This document shows, in pieces, positions 41,323 to 50,813 of a DNA stretch of 64,000 bases. The position numbers were made by a program, and so were the translations under genes. Below the pieces are notes generated by a model. The model worked only from the letters and a program-made list of their open reading frames with translations, did no database searches and had not been told where the DNA came from. Position 1 is the first letter of the stretch; every line of letters begins with the position of its first letter. The stretch comes from Lentihominibacter hominis (GTDB lineage Bacteria > Bacillota > Clostridia > Peptostreptococcales > Anaerovoracaceae): positions 124,001-188,000 of the forward strand of contig NZ_JACRTA010000003.1 in assembly GCF_014385065.1 (NCBI RefSeq). Reading direction: 5' to 3'.

Positions 41323-43089
41323 ATGCAGAAGCAAAAAGAAAAATCTGCTGTACAGTGGATATTGGAATGGGCCGGAAGGCGTAAAAGTTTTTACATAATA
41401 AGTGTGGCGTTGGCTGTTTTAAACGTGGCTTTTAAGATATTTCCGTATTTTATTATAGGAAATGTCATAGCAAAATTATTGTTAGGAGAAAGAGATATAG
41501 AATTTTATATCATACAGGTAGTATTTATAGCTGTTTCTTTTGTATTATCTGAAATTTTTCGCAGTATTTCAACTAGCTGTTCACATAAGGCAACGTTTGC
41601 TGTTCTTGCAGAAATACGCAAGCAATGCCTTGATAAACTTGCAAGAGTTCCGCTTGGATATGTTAAAGACACATCGTCAGGGACCTTTAAAAATATAATT
41701 GTGGAACGTGTGGACAGTATGGAAACGACATTGGCACATATTATTCCTGAATTTACCAGTAATATGCTCGTTCCTATAGCTGTTATAATTTATCTGTTTG
41801 CCATTGATTGGAGAATAGCTCTCTTTTCATTTATACCTATTATACTTGGTCTTGCTGCTACAGGAGGAATGTTTATAGGATATGAGGAGAATTTTAGTAA
41901 TGCTGTAGCAAGGACAAGAGAGCTGAATGCTGCCGCTGTGGAATATATCAATGGAATTGAAGTTATAAAAGCTTTCGGTAAAGTTGATGGTTCTTACGAA
42001 AAGTTTATGGTGGCGGCAAGGCGAGGTGCCGATGCTTTCATATTCTGGATGAAAAAGTGCAATGTATATCACAGTCTGGCTTTTATTTTAGCTCCATATA
42101 CGCTGCTGACAGTTCTGCCTTTTGGAGCTGTATTTGTCAGCAGTGGCTCTCTTGCTGTATCGGATTTTGTGATGTGTATCATTTTATCTTTAGGAATCGT
42201 GGGTCCTATATTGAATATGATGGGATTTACTGATGATTTGGGGACTATAAGTACTATTTTAGGAGAGGTCACTGGTATTTTGACACATGAAGAACTTGAT
42301 CGACCGGAAATATCTGAATCAAAGCCTGCAAATGCTTCTGTTTCGTTAAAAAATGTGACATTTGCTTACCATGATACGGAGGTTCTCCATGGAATCAATA
42401 TGGAAATGAAGCAAGGAAGTGTTAATGCTTTGGTAGGACCATCAGGAAGCGGTAAATCTACTATAGCCAAACTTATTGCATCTTTATGGGATGTTACAGG
42501 AGGAAGTATACAGATAGGTGGAGTGGATATAAGAAGGATGGCACTGTCTCAGTATAATCGGATGATCGCTTATGTATCTCAGGATAATTATCTTTTTAAT
42601 GAAACCGTGAGGGAGAATATCAGGCAGGGGAGAGCAGATGCTACTGACCGTGAGGTGGAAGATGTCGCAAAAAAAAGCGGATGTTATGATTTCATAATGA
42701 AATTGGAAAATGGTTTCGATACAGTTGTAGGAGGAGCAGGAGGGCACTTGTCGGGAGGTGAACGGCAGAGAATCTCTATAGCAAGAGCTATGCTTAAGGA
42801 TGCACCTATAGTTATCCTTGACGAGGCTACAGCTTATACTGATCCTGAGAACGAGTCGGTGATCCAGACTTCTGTGGCAAAGCTGGTTTCGGGAAAGACT
42901 CTGATAGTCATCGCTCATAGATTGTCTACCATATCTGATGCAGATCATATATTCGTTATTTCTGAAGGGAGAGTTGCTGAAGAAGGTGACCATAAGAGTT
43001 TGCTTTCAATGGGCGGTATATATAAACATATGTGGGAGGCTCACATATCTGCTAAAGATACAGTGAAGGAGGAAAGGGAAAATGTTTAA
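41323..43089 (+). CDS. ABC transporter, fused permease/ATPase, first of a pair
   Basis: A 588-residue half-transporter with a six-helix membrane domain (1-300) and an ATPase domain with Walker A VGPSGSGKST, signature LSGGERQRISIARA, Walker B IVILDEAT and the H-loop IAHRLS. With the next gene it should form a heterodimer in the membrane. Start ATG 41323 after AAAGGAGG. The nearby TetR, AraC and ECF genes suggest small-molecule or metallophore traffic. Yersiniabactin-type pairs (YbtPQ) have the same layout with an AraC regulator. Import or export cannot be told from the sequence. Confidence 0.9.
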   Translation: MQKQKEKSAVQWILEWAGRRKSFYIISVALAVLNVAFKIFPYFIIGNVIAKLLLGERDIEFYIIQVVFIAVSFVLSEIFRSISTSCSHKATFAVLAEIRKQCLDKLARVPLGYVKDTSSGTFKNIIVERVDSMETTLAHIIPEFTSNMLVPIAVIIYLFAIDWRIALFSFIPIILGLAATGGMFIGYEENFSNAVARTRELNAAAVEYINGIEVIKAFGKVDGSYEKFMVAARRGADAFIFWMKKCNVYHSLAFILAPYTLLTVLPFGAVFVSSGSLAVSDFVMCIILSLGIVGPILNMMGFTDDLGTISTILGEVTGILTHEELDRPEISESKPANASVSLKNVTFAYHDTEVLHGINMEMKQGSVNALVGPSGSGKSTIAKLIASLWDVTGGSIQIGGVDIRRMALSQYNRMIAYVSQDNYLFNETVRENIRQGRADATDREVEDVAKKSGCYDFIMKLENGFDTVVGGAGGHLSGGERQRISIARAMLKDAPIVILDEATAYTDPENESVIQTSVAKLVSGKTLIVIAHRLSTISDADHIFVISEGRVAEEGDHKSLLSMGGIYKHMWEAHISAKDTVKEERENV

Positions 43090-44815
43090 GATACTTAAAA
43101 AATTCTTTGATTTCTGCGGGAAGATTAATAAAAGAAAATTCAGGATTTCCATTGCTTTGGGGGCGGTACAGGCTATAGGCGAGGCTATGAAAATCCCCGC
43201 TATAATGATTGTTCTCGGTTTCATCACTTCAGGAGGAGCAGATCCTGTAATTTTGTGGGGAGCCGTAGGGGTAATGGCAGTATCTTTTGCAGTTTCTTTT
43301 ATAAGCAAAATGAAATCCACTATGCTGCAGACAGAAGGAGGTTATGATACAGCAGCTTTTAAACGTATAGAAATAGCCAGACATTTACGTTATCTTCCTA
43401 TGGGATATTTTAATAAAAACAGTCTGGGAGAAATAACATCGGTGACTACCAACACTATGGAAACATTGGGAAATGTAGCTACAAGAGTAGTTATGCTTAC
43501 AACGCAGGGCCTTTTGAATACAGCAATAATCCTGCTGATGCTCTTGCTCTTCGATTACAGGATAGGTCTTATCGGCATCATAGGAACAGCGTTGTTTTTA
43601 TTGATGAACAATCGTATGCAGAACGCAGGAAAGACCCTTTCCAGACAGAAAGTTGAATCAGATACCCAAGTGGTGAGTCAGACTATGGAGTATCTGCAAG
43701 GTATTTCTGAAGTTAAATCTTATAATATGACAGGTGAAAGGACAAGGAAGCTGAATAGGATTATAGAGGATAATGCAGATATCAATACAAAGATGGAATT
43801 TACATTTATACCGTATATGACTCTTCAGAACAGTATTACTAAGGTTACGGGAGCGGTGATGACTTTATGTTCACTGGTGTTTTATCTCCATGGCACTATG
43901 GAACTCATGGTCTGCATAGGAATGATCATTTGCTCCTTTATTTTGTATACCAGTCTTGAACAGGCGGGCAGTTATAATGCTCTTCTCCATACTGTAAGTG
44001 TGTCTGTCGATAAAGCTCAGGATATTCTTAATCTTGATACTATGGATATAGATGGGAGAAAAATAACGCCGGAAAATCACAATATAGATGTGGAGAATAT
44101 TTCATTTTCGTATGGTACAAAGAAAATAATAGATAATGTGAGTGTACATATACCTGAAAATACTACAACAGCTATAGTAGGTCCTTCAGGTGGAGGCAAG
44201 ACTACATTATGCAATCTTATTTCAAGATTTTGGGACGTGGATCAGGGTTCTGTAAAGCTGGGAGGCGTAGATGTCAGAGAATATAGTATGGATAGTCTGA
44301 TGGAAAATTTCAGCTTTGTATTTCAGAATGTGTATCTTTTCGCTGATACTATAGCCAATAACATAAGATTCGGAAGAGAAAGCGCTTCAATAGATGAAGT
44401 AATGGACGCTGCTAAAAAAGCTTGTTGTCATGATTTTATAAGCAGATTACCTGATGGATATGATACTGTGATAGGAGAGGGAGGCGAGTCTCTTTCCGGC
44501 GGGGAAAAGCAGAGAATCTCCATTGCAAGAGCTATCATGAAGGATTCACCTGTAATAATCTTAGATGAGGCTACAGCTAATGTGGACCCCGAAAATGAAA
44601 AAGAGCTTACAGAGGCTATTAAAGCTCTTATGGAAAACAAGACCATAATAATGATTGCTCACCGTCTTAAAACAGTACGGCACGCAGACCAGATACTGGT
44701 AGTGGATAGCGGGAAGATAGTCCAGAAAGGGAGACATGAAGAACTTATAAAACAGGATGGAATTTATAAGAGATTTGTCAATGCCAGAGAAATGGCTGTA
44801 GGCTGGAAACTGTGA
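43082..44815 (+). CDS. ABC transporter, fused permease/ATPase, second of a pair
   Basis: The 577-residue partner of the preceding half-transporter; its ATG overlaps the upstream gene by eight bases. It has six membrane helices, then Walker A VGPSGGGKTT, signature LSGGEKQRISIARA, Walker B VIILDEAT and IAHRLK. Both ATPase sites look intact. The gene ends at a strong terminator shared with the convergent AraC gene. Confidence 0.9.
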   Translation: MFKILKKFFDFCGKINKRKFRISIALGAVQAIGEAMKIPAIMIVLGFITSGGADPVILWGAVGVMAVSFAVSFISKMKSTMLQTEGGYDTAAFKRIEIARHLRYLPMGYFNKNSLGEITSVTTNTMETLGNVATRVVMLTTQGLLNTAIILLMLLLFDYRIGLIGIIGTALFLLMNNRMQNAGKTLSRQKVESDTQVVSQTMEYLQGISEVKSYNMTGERTRKLNRIIEDNADINTKMEFTFIPYMTLQNSITKVTGAVMTLCSLVFYLHGTMELMVCIGMIICSFILYTSLEQAGSYNALLHTVSVSVDKAQDILNLDTMDIDGRKITPENHNIDVENISFSYGTKKIIDNVSVHIPENTTTAIVGPSGGGKTTLCNLISRFWDVDQGSVKLGGVDVREYSMDSLMENFSFVFQNVYLFADTIANNIRFGRESASIDEVMDAAKKACCHDFISRLPDGYDTVIGEGGESLSGGEKQRISIARAIMKDSPVIILDEATANVDPENEKELTEAIKALMENKTIIMIAHRLKTVRHADQILVVDSGKIVQKGRHEELIKQDGIYKRFVNAREMAVGWKL

Positions 44816-44833
44816 TCTGCAGTTTTATTTACC

Positions 44834-44880
44834 GTCCCCGGAAGATAATTCAGATCTTTTCCGGGGACATATCATTTTTT
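44834..44880. terminator. Bidirectional terminator between ABC pair and AraC gene
   Basis: GTCCCCGGAA (44834-44843) and TTCCGGGGAC (44859-44868) pair perfectly, followed by ATATCATTTTTTT. The stem overlaps the 3' end of the AraC gene. Confidence 0.88.
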
Positions 44881-45845
44881 TCAAGGTATCTTATTCTTCT
44901 GTATTCAAGCGGAGAGAAACCGAATTGCTTTTTAAAAACAGAAGCAAACTTTCCCTGATTGGAGTATCCGACTTGTATGGATATTTCGGAGATAGGTCGT
45001 CTGGTTTCTGACAGCATCTCGGCTGCTGTATCCATCCGCTTTTTTCGCATATAGGAAGATATGTTTTGTCCGTATACGCCTTTGAAATAATTTTTTAAAC
45101 TTGTTTCACTGACAGAAAACTCGTTGGCAAGCACACGTATAGGAAGATGTTTTCTTAGATCCGATGTTAAAATCTGATGTGCTTTTTTTGCTATTTCTAC
45201 TTGCGTTTTTGTATAAAAACCTCGCCGTTTTGAGGTGTGGGACTGGGATATCAGCATATAGTAAAGCAGCTCAAAAAGATATAACTTCATATGAAAATAG
45301 GAACTTTTTTCTGAAAACTTCCATAGTTTTGTTAATATATTTCTTTCTGTATCATCTGTTTCGCATATATAAGTATTTTTTTTCTCTATATATTTTCTTT
45401 GCAGTTTCCATAAATCTATATCAAATGCCTCCAATATTTCCTTGCATGAAACAGTAAAAGTATCAAGATCAAAATATACTTTCAGACCTCTGTATTTTCC
45501 GGTGGGAAAAATATATTTATTTTGAGCTGACTGACAGCTTATACAGTATTCTTTTTCCTGGAGATAGACATAGGTATTGTCATCAAGAAGCAGTTCACAT
45601 CTTCCGAAGAGACAGTAATTGAGAAGAAGAGGATGAAATTTCTGATTGGATTCTGATTCAGGCCAGATGAACGTATCTGCGTATACGAGTGCAATGGTAA
45701 GTCCGGGAAAGATGGTATGGAAAATCATTTTTCCGTTTCCCTCTGAATGATTAAGAAGCAATTTTCTGCTGTTCGGGCTGTTTTTAAGAGTAACTCCGGG
45801 GAGTTTATCGCTGTTTTCAAGTATATTATTGAGCATATCATTCAA
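44850..45845 (-). CDS. AraC-family regulator
   Basis: The 331-residue regulator has a divergent N-terminal sensor region and a C-terminal pair of HTHs (about 225-320): LPIRVLANEFSVSETSLKNY and ISEISIQVGYSNQGKFASVF, then the family end FGFSPLEYRR. TTG 45845 follows AGAGGTGAACC with good spacing; ATG 45836 would be a poorer start. It is transcribed toward the ABC pair and away from the ECF operon, and similar AraC proteins control metallophore transport genes. The shared sites at 41284 and 46005 are candidates for its operators. Confidence 0.9.
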   Translation of the reverse strand: MNDMLNNILENSDKLPGVTLKNSPNSRKLLLNHSEGNGKMIFHTIFPGLTIALVYADTFIWPESESNQKFHPLLLNYCLFGRCELLLDDNTYVYLQEKEYCISCQSAQNKYIFPTGKYRGLKVYFDLDTFTVSCKEILEAFDIDLWKLQRKYIEKKNTYICETDDTERNILTKLWKFSEKSSYFHMKLYLFELLYYMLISQSHTSKRRGFYTKTQVEIAKKAHQILTSDLRKHLPIRVLANEFSVSETSLKNYFKGVYGQNISSYMRKKRMDTAAEMLSETRRPISEISIQVGYSNQGKFASVFKKQFGFSPLEYRRIRYLEKNDMSPEKI

Positions 45846-46004
45846 ATTGGTTCACCTCTTTTAAAAGAATATCTTTCATTATAGTCAAGATAGAATTTTT
45901 GGTCAATCTTAATCTGATAATATGGAAAACTGAGTGCTATTTGGAGTCAAATAACTGATATGAGCATAGACGTATATGGCTATCTATAATATTATGATTT
46001 TTAG

Positions 46005-46020
46005 AGTTAGCTTGATCTAA
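46005..46020 (-). promoter_or_regulatory. Shared 16-bp site upstream of the ECF operon
   Basis: On the minus strand TTAGATCAAGCTAACT, 14 of 16 identical to the site at 41284-41299. It lies 37 bases before the S-component ATG. Confidence 0.5.
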
Positions 46021-46056
46021 TTAAATTAAAAGAATTATGTCGGGAGGAATTTTAAA

Positions 46057-46635
46057 ATGAACAAGTTACAGGGAAAGGATTTTATTAATATTGGTATTTT
46101 CACTGCAATATACTTTATAGTTATTTTTGCAGTCGCATCTATAGGATTTATACCGATTTTTATTCCTCTCATCAGTGTCATAGTACCGCTGGTGGGAGGG
46201 ATCCCAATGATGCTTTTCTTTTCAAAGATAAGAAAATTTGGTATGATCACTGTCAGCGGTCTGCTATTGGGCATAATTATGTTGATTACAGGCATGGGAT
46301 ATTGGTGTATTCTTACAGGAATTGTTTTTGGTCTTCTGTCTGATCTTGCGCTTAAAGCCTGTGGATATAAAAATTATAAAAGGGAGATTCTGACTCATGG
46401 CCTTTTTTCTATGTGGGTTATAGGAGCATTTATACCTATAGTAGTCACAAGAGCAGACTATTATCAGAATCTATTGCCTGGATATGGAGAGGAGTATGCT
46501 GATACTCTCATGAGTTATATGCCTGACTGGATATTGCCGGTTCTTCTTGCTGCATCTTTTATAAGCGGTATAGCGGGAGGAATAATAGGTTATAGGATAT
46601 TCAAAAAACATTTTGAGAGAGCAGGTATAGCGTGA
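46057..46635 (+). CDS. MptD-family ECF transporter S component
   Basis: A 192-residue membrane protein with five or six helices (GIFTAIYFIVIFAVASIGFI, GGIPMMLFFSKIRKFG, VLLAASFISGIAGGIIGY). It resembles the MptD class of substrate-binding subunits in ECF importers. ATG 46057 after GGGAGG. It is directly followed by T and A components, so this is a complete group I-type ECF importer. The substrate is unknown; the neighbourhood suggests a metal or metal complex. Confidence 0.85.
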   Translation: MNKLQGKDFINIGIFTAIYFIVIFAVASIGFIPIFIPLISVIVPLVGGIPMMLFFSKIRKFGMITVSGLLLGIIMLITGMGYWCILTGIVFGLLSDLALKACGYKNYKREILTHGLFSMWVIGAFIPIVVTRADYYQNLLPGYGEEYADTLMSYMPDWILPVLLAASFISGIAGGIIGYRIFKKHFERAGIA

Positions 46636-47372
46636 TGGCAAAAGAACTTCTGGCAAGCTGCAGAGATGGCAGCAGTATTATTTTAGATCCCAGAACTAAA
46701 TTGGCAGTACTCATAACTATTTCAATATTTATTCTGGGAGGATCATATGAGGGAATAATGCAGTATTACATAATAATTTTAGCATTTATACCGCTGATTT
46801 TACTGCTGTCATCTGGCAAACGCAAGGCTTCGGTCATATATATAGTTATATTCGGAGGAAGTCTGTGTCTTGAGTTGTTTATTTTATCCATGCTGCCAAG
46901 TCCGGTAAATTATATAGCTGTTACCATCACTGGGATACTACTCAGGTTTGCTCCGGGAATTGTTATGGGGTATTTATTAGTAACTGATACCACTGTAAGT
47001 GAGTTCATGGACGCTATGGATAAGTTACATATGCCTCGGTTTATTACGATGCCTATGTCGGTGATGTTCCGTTTCTTTCCCACAGTAGCGGAAGAATGGA
47101 GCTGTATCGGAGATGCCATGAAAATGAGAGGTATCGGTTTGGGATACAGACGGGCAGGGCATATACTGGAATATCGACTTGTTCCTATGATGATCTGTTC
47201 GGTTAGGATCGGTGAGGAACTCAGTGCAGCTGCTCTCACACGAGGTTTGGGAGGCCCTATAAAGAGAACTAATGTCTGCGATATAGGATTTCATATACAA
47301 GATATTTTTATTCTTTTTGTTTGCGCAGGTGCTTATGTTGCTCAGATATATGTTCTGATTACAAGGGGGTAA
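46635..47372 (+). CDS. ECF transporter T component
   Basis: The 245-residue transmembrane scaffold (EcfT/CbiQ family) couples ATP hydrolysis to the S component. Features: the LDPRTKLAVLIT-like N-terminus (ILDPRTKLAVLITISIFI), helices, and coupling-helix motifs MKMRGIG and AALTRGLGG with their Ala-Arg-Gly pattern. ATG 46635 overlaps the stop of the S gene (TGATG). Confidence 0.92.
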   Translation: MAKELLASCRDGSSIILDPRTKLAVLITISIFILGGSYEGIMQYYIIILAFIPLILLLSSGKRKASVIYIVIFGGSLCLELFILSMLPSPVNYIAVTITGILLRFAPGIVMGYLLVTDTTVSEFMDAMDKLHMPRFITMPMSVMFRFFPTVAEEWSCIGDAMKMRGIGLGYRRAGHILEYRLVPMMICSVRIGEELSAAALTRGLGGPIKRTNVCDIGFHIQDIFILFVCAGAYVAQIYVLITRG

Positions 47373-47377
47373 AAATA

Positions 47378-48856
47378 ATGATAGAGTGCAAAAAGCTTTC
47401 TTTTTCTTATCTGGCGGGAGGCGGTAAGAAAAAATATGAGACTATAAAAAATGTGTCCTGCCGAATTAAAGAGGGGTCCTTTGTACTTCTATGTGGTGTT
47501 TCCGGTTGTGGAAAAACGACACTTACAAGGATCTTCAATGGATTGATTCCCCATTATCATGAAGGGAAATTGGAGGGAGATGCATATATTGAAGGGAAAA
47601 ATACAAAAAGATTATCATTATTTGATATATCTCTTAAAGTGGGTTCTGTTTTTCAAAATCCCAGATCTCAGTTTTTTAATGTAGATACTACCAGTGAAGT
47701 AGCTTTTGGACCTGAAAATCATGGTATGTCCGAATCCAAAATAAAACAGAGGGTTCAGCAGGTATGCAGCCAGCTTGATATAGAAGATTTGATGGATCGA
47801 AGTATTTTTTCTCTTTCCGGTGGAGAAAAACAAAAGATTGCCTGTGGCTCGGCTGCAGCAATAGATCCTGATATTTATGTTCTTGACGAGCCTTCTTCCA
47901 ATCTTGATTCATGTGCTGTATCTGACTTGCGGAGATTGCTTGAAATTCTTAAATCTTGCGGAAAAACAGTAATTATTTCTGAACATCGTCTTTATTATCT
48001 GGCAGATCTCATTGACAGAGTTATTTATATGAAGGATGGTAAGATAGAGGGGGATTATACAGCGCAGGAGTTTAAGGCCATGCCGGAAAGTCAACGAGAA
48101 GTTATGGGGCTGCGGCCTTTAGATCTTGATGTTTTGAAAGATACAGAACATGGAATAAAAGCTGAAGCATTTTCACGCTGGGTGATAAGTGATATGACTT
48201 TTTCTTATAAATATCGGCCCGGAATTCTGCAAATAGGAAAGTCGATATTGCCAGCAGGAAAAGTTACAGCTGTTATAGGAGACAATGGAGCAGGAAAATC
48301 CACGTTTTCGAGATGTCTATGTGGCTTAGAAAAAAGGTGCCGGGGTACTGTTGAGTATGATGGTCATGTTTATAGTGCAAAGGAACGGCTGAACATTTGT
48401 TATATGGTTATGCAGGATGTCAATCATCAGCTTTTTACAGAAAATGTAGAAGAAGAAATCCTTTTGAGCATGAAAAATAAAAACAAAAAGCAGATTGAAA
48501 GGCTGCTGGAAGATATGGATTTGACAGAGCTTTCAGAGTGTCATCCCATGGGATTGTCGGGAGGACAGAAGCAGCGTGTGGCTATAGCTTCAGCTATAGC
48601 ATCAGAAAAGCCTCTTATAATATTTGATGAGCCGACAAGCGGTCTTGATCTTTTTCATATGAGAAAAGTAGCAAATGTTGTAAATGAGATTGCAGATCAG
48701 GGGAGAACAGTTCTTGTAGTCACCCATGATCCGGAATTTATCCTTCGGTGCTGTGATCATGTGATCCATCTTTCAGCAGGCAGAGTATATGAGAGTTATC
48801 CGCTGAGAGACAGAAGGGACAGGATCCGTCTTTTGGATTTCTTCATGCTCAAATAA
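47378..48856 (+). CDS. ECF transporter double ATPase
   Basis: A 492-residue protein with two ABC ATPase domains in one chain: domain 1 has Walker A CGVSGCGKTT, signature LSGGEKQKIACGSA and VLDEPSSNLD; domain 2 has GDNGAGKST, LSGGQKQRVAIASA and IFDEPTSGLD. Start ATG 47378 after AAGGGGGT; the longer frame overlaps the T gene. It powers the S and T components upstream. Confidence 0.93.
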   Translation: MIECKKLSFSYLAGGGKKKYETIKNVSCRIKEGSFVLLCGVSGCGKTTLTRIFNGLIPHYHEGKLEGDAYIEGKNTKRLSLFDISLKVGSVFQNPRSQFFNVDTTSEVAFGPENHGMSESKIKQRVQQVCSQLDIEDLMDRSIFSLSGGEKQKIACGSAAAIDPDIYVLDEPSSNLDSCAVSDLRRLLEILKSCGKTVIISEHRLYYLADLIDRVIYMKDGKIEGDYTAQEFKAMPESQREVMGLRPLDLDVLKDTEHGIKAEAFSRWVISDMTFSYKYRPGILQIGKSILPAGKVTAVIGDNGAGKSTFSRCLCGLEKRCRGTVEYDGHVYSAKERLNICYMVMQDVNHQLFTENVEEEILLSMKNKNKKQIERLLEDMDLTELSECHPMGLSGGQKQRVAIASAIASEKPLIIFDEPTSGLDLFHMRKVANVVNEIADQGRTVLVVTHDPEFILRCCDHVIHLSAGRVYESYPLRDRRDRIRLLDFFMLK

Positions 48857-48898
48857 AAAAAGCCATATAAGGGTTAATTTCCTTATATGGCTTTTTTG
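48855..48898. terminator. Bidirectional terminator
   Basis: AAAAGCCATATAAGG and CCTTATATGGCTTTT form a long stem flanked by A and T runs, between the convergent ECF and ABC operons. Confidence 0.92.
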
Positions 48899-48908
48899 GG
48901 TTTTGAAA

Positions 48909-50813
48909 TTATTCCAGCTCGAAAGCTCCTGTATAGAGCTGGTAATATGTGCCTTTTTGAGCGATTAGTTCATCATGATTTCCTCGTTCGATGATACGTC
49001 CGTGGTCAAGAACCATTATGGCGTCACTGTTGCGGACGGTAGATAGTCTGTGGGCTATGACAAATACGGTTCGCCCTTTCATAAGATTATCCATACCTTC
49101 CTGAACAAGAGCTTCGGTTCTTGTATCTATTGAGCTTGTGGCTTCATCTAATATCATTGCGGGTGGATCCGCTACAGCTGCTCTGGCAATGGATATCAGC
49201 TGACGCTGTCCCTGAGAAAGGCTGGAGCCGTTTCCTGTAAGAACAGTATCATATCCGTCGGGAAGTCGAGTGATGAAATCATCAGCATTGGCAAGTTTTG
49301 CAGCTGCTATACATTCTTCATCTGTTGCATCCAGTTTTCCGTAACGTATATTTTCCATGACTGTTCCGGTAAAAAGATTTACATCTTGCAGTACAACACC
49401 CAGAGAACGCCTCAGATCAGGCTTTCGTATTTTTGTTATATTAATACCATCGTAGCGTATTTTTCCGTCAGGAATGTCATAAAATCTATTGATTAGATTA
49501 GTTATGGTAGTCTTTCCTGCACCTGTGGCTCCTACAAAAGCAATTTTTTGTCCCGGTTTTGCGTAAAGACTTATGTCATGAAGTACGGTTTTTTCAGGTA
49601 CATATCCGAAATCTACATGTTCCATGCGGATATCCCCCTTAAGTTCGGTGTAAGTAACTGTACCGTCTGAGGAATGTGGATGTCTCCAAGCCCATAAGCC
49701 TGTCGCATGATCTGTTTCTGTGAGCTGACCTTCAGAATTTTTTTCTGCTTTGACCAGTGTGACATATCCATGGTCTTCTTCCGGTTTCTGATCCATGAGT
49801 TCAAAAACTCTTCCGGCTCCGGCTATTCCCATGGCAACTAAGGAAACCTGCATTGATACCTGACCGATGGTCTGGGATAGCTGCCTTGCCATGCTCAGAA
49901 AAGAGATGATGATTCCCGCCGTGATCAGATCCGTTCCTGTAAGGCTGATATTTACGGCTTTTTCAAATACCATGATTCCTCCTATACCGGCGATGAATAC
50001 ATACATGAGATTGCCGATATTCCCGAGGGTAGGCATAAGTACGTTTCCCATTTTATTTGCTCTTTGGCTGTCTGAAAAAAGCTGTTCATTGAGCTTAATG
50101 AAGCCTTTTTTGCTTTCTTCTTCATGACAGAATACTTTGATGACTTTCTGGCCATTCATCATTTCTTCTATATAGCCTTCTTCTTTGGCAAGAGCTTTTT
50201 GTTGTTTCATCATGTATTTTGAACTTTCTCCGCCGAGCTTTTTTGTGACAGTAAGCATTATGATCATGAAAAAGATTACGATTAAAGTCAGCCATATACT
50301 GAAATAAATCATCATGAAGATAATAGCTATAACTGTAAGGGAAGACTGTAGCATCAGAGGCAAACTCTGTCCGATAAGCTGACGGATTGCGTCGGTATCG
50401 TTGGTATAGGTACTCATGATATCTCCGTGTATATGAGTATCAAAATAACGGAGAGGGAGGGTCTGCATTCTGTCAAACATGTCATTTCTCATGTGTTTTA
50501 GTGTTCCTTGAGTAACTGTTGCCATGAGGCGTGTGTATATCAAGGCTGCAGCTACGCCGCATGCATAAAATGCCGCCATAGTGCCAAGAAGAGAAATAAG
50601 TTTAGGCCATACGGCTTCGAGTCCTGATGTAATACCCGGAGTTATACATTCGTCGATGAGTCTCTGCAGAAATACTGTTGCGACTACAGAAGCGCAGGCA
50701 CTTATTATGATGCAGATACATACTATTGTAAGGCGCAGTTTAAAATGAGAAAACAGATAGCCTATAAGTCTTCTGAAATTTCCTTTGCTCCTTTTTTCCT
50801 TTGTTCTGCTCAT
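48909..50813 (-). CDS. ABC multidrug-type half-transporter, second gene of MarR-linked pair
   Basis: A 634-residue fused permease and ATPase, with Walker A VGATGAGKTT, signature LSQGQRQLISIARA (Gln in place of the second Gly) and Walker B MILDEATSSID. Between the two domains it carries an extra segment of about 50 residues (EGQLTETDHATGLWAWRHPH), found in a Clostridia subgroup of exporters. Its ATG follows the stop of the partner gene without a gap, with GGAGGTGGAATAA as the ribosome site. Likely a heterodimeric drug or lipid exporter. Confidence 0.92.
   Translation of the reverse strand: MSRTKEKRSKGNFRRLIGYLFSHFKLRLTIVCICIIISACASVVATVFLQRLIDECITPGITSGLEAVWPKLISLLGTMAAFYACGVAAALIYTRLMATVTQGTLKHMRNDMFDRMQTLPLRYFDTHIHGDIMSTYTNDTDAIRQLIGQSLPLMLQSSLTVIAIIFMMIYFSIWLTLIVIFFMIIMLTVTKKLGGESSKYMMKQQKALAKEEGYIEEMMNGQKVIKVFCHEEESKKGFIKLNEQLFSDSQRANKMGNVLMPTLGNIGNLMYVFIAGIGGIMVFEKAVNISLTGTDLITAGIIISFLSMARQLSQTIGQVSMQVSLVAMGIAGAGRVFELMDQKPEEDHGYVTLVKAEKNSEGQLTETDHATGLWAWRHPHSSDGTVTYTELKGDIRMEHVDFGYVPEKTVLHDISLYAKPGQKIAFVGATGAGKTTITNLINRFYDIPDGKIRYDGINITKIRKPDLRRSLGVVLQDVNLFTGTVMENIRYGKLDATDEECIAAAKLANADDFITRLPDGYDTVLTGNGSSLSQGQRQLISIARAAVADPPAMILDEATSSIDTRTEALVQEGMDNLMKGRTVFVIAHRLSTVRNSDAIMVLDHGRIIERGNHDELIAQKGTYYQLYTGAFELE

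Noticed and set aside
42484..42993. 169-codon minus-strand ORF within the ABC gene
   Set aside because: It overlaps the conserved ATPase domain on the other strand and shows no family or start signal.
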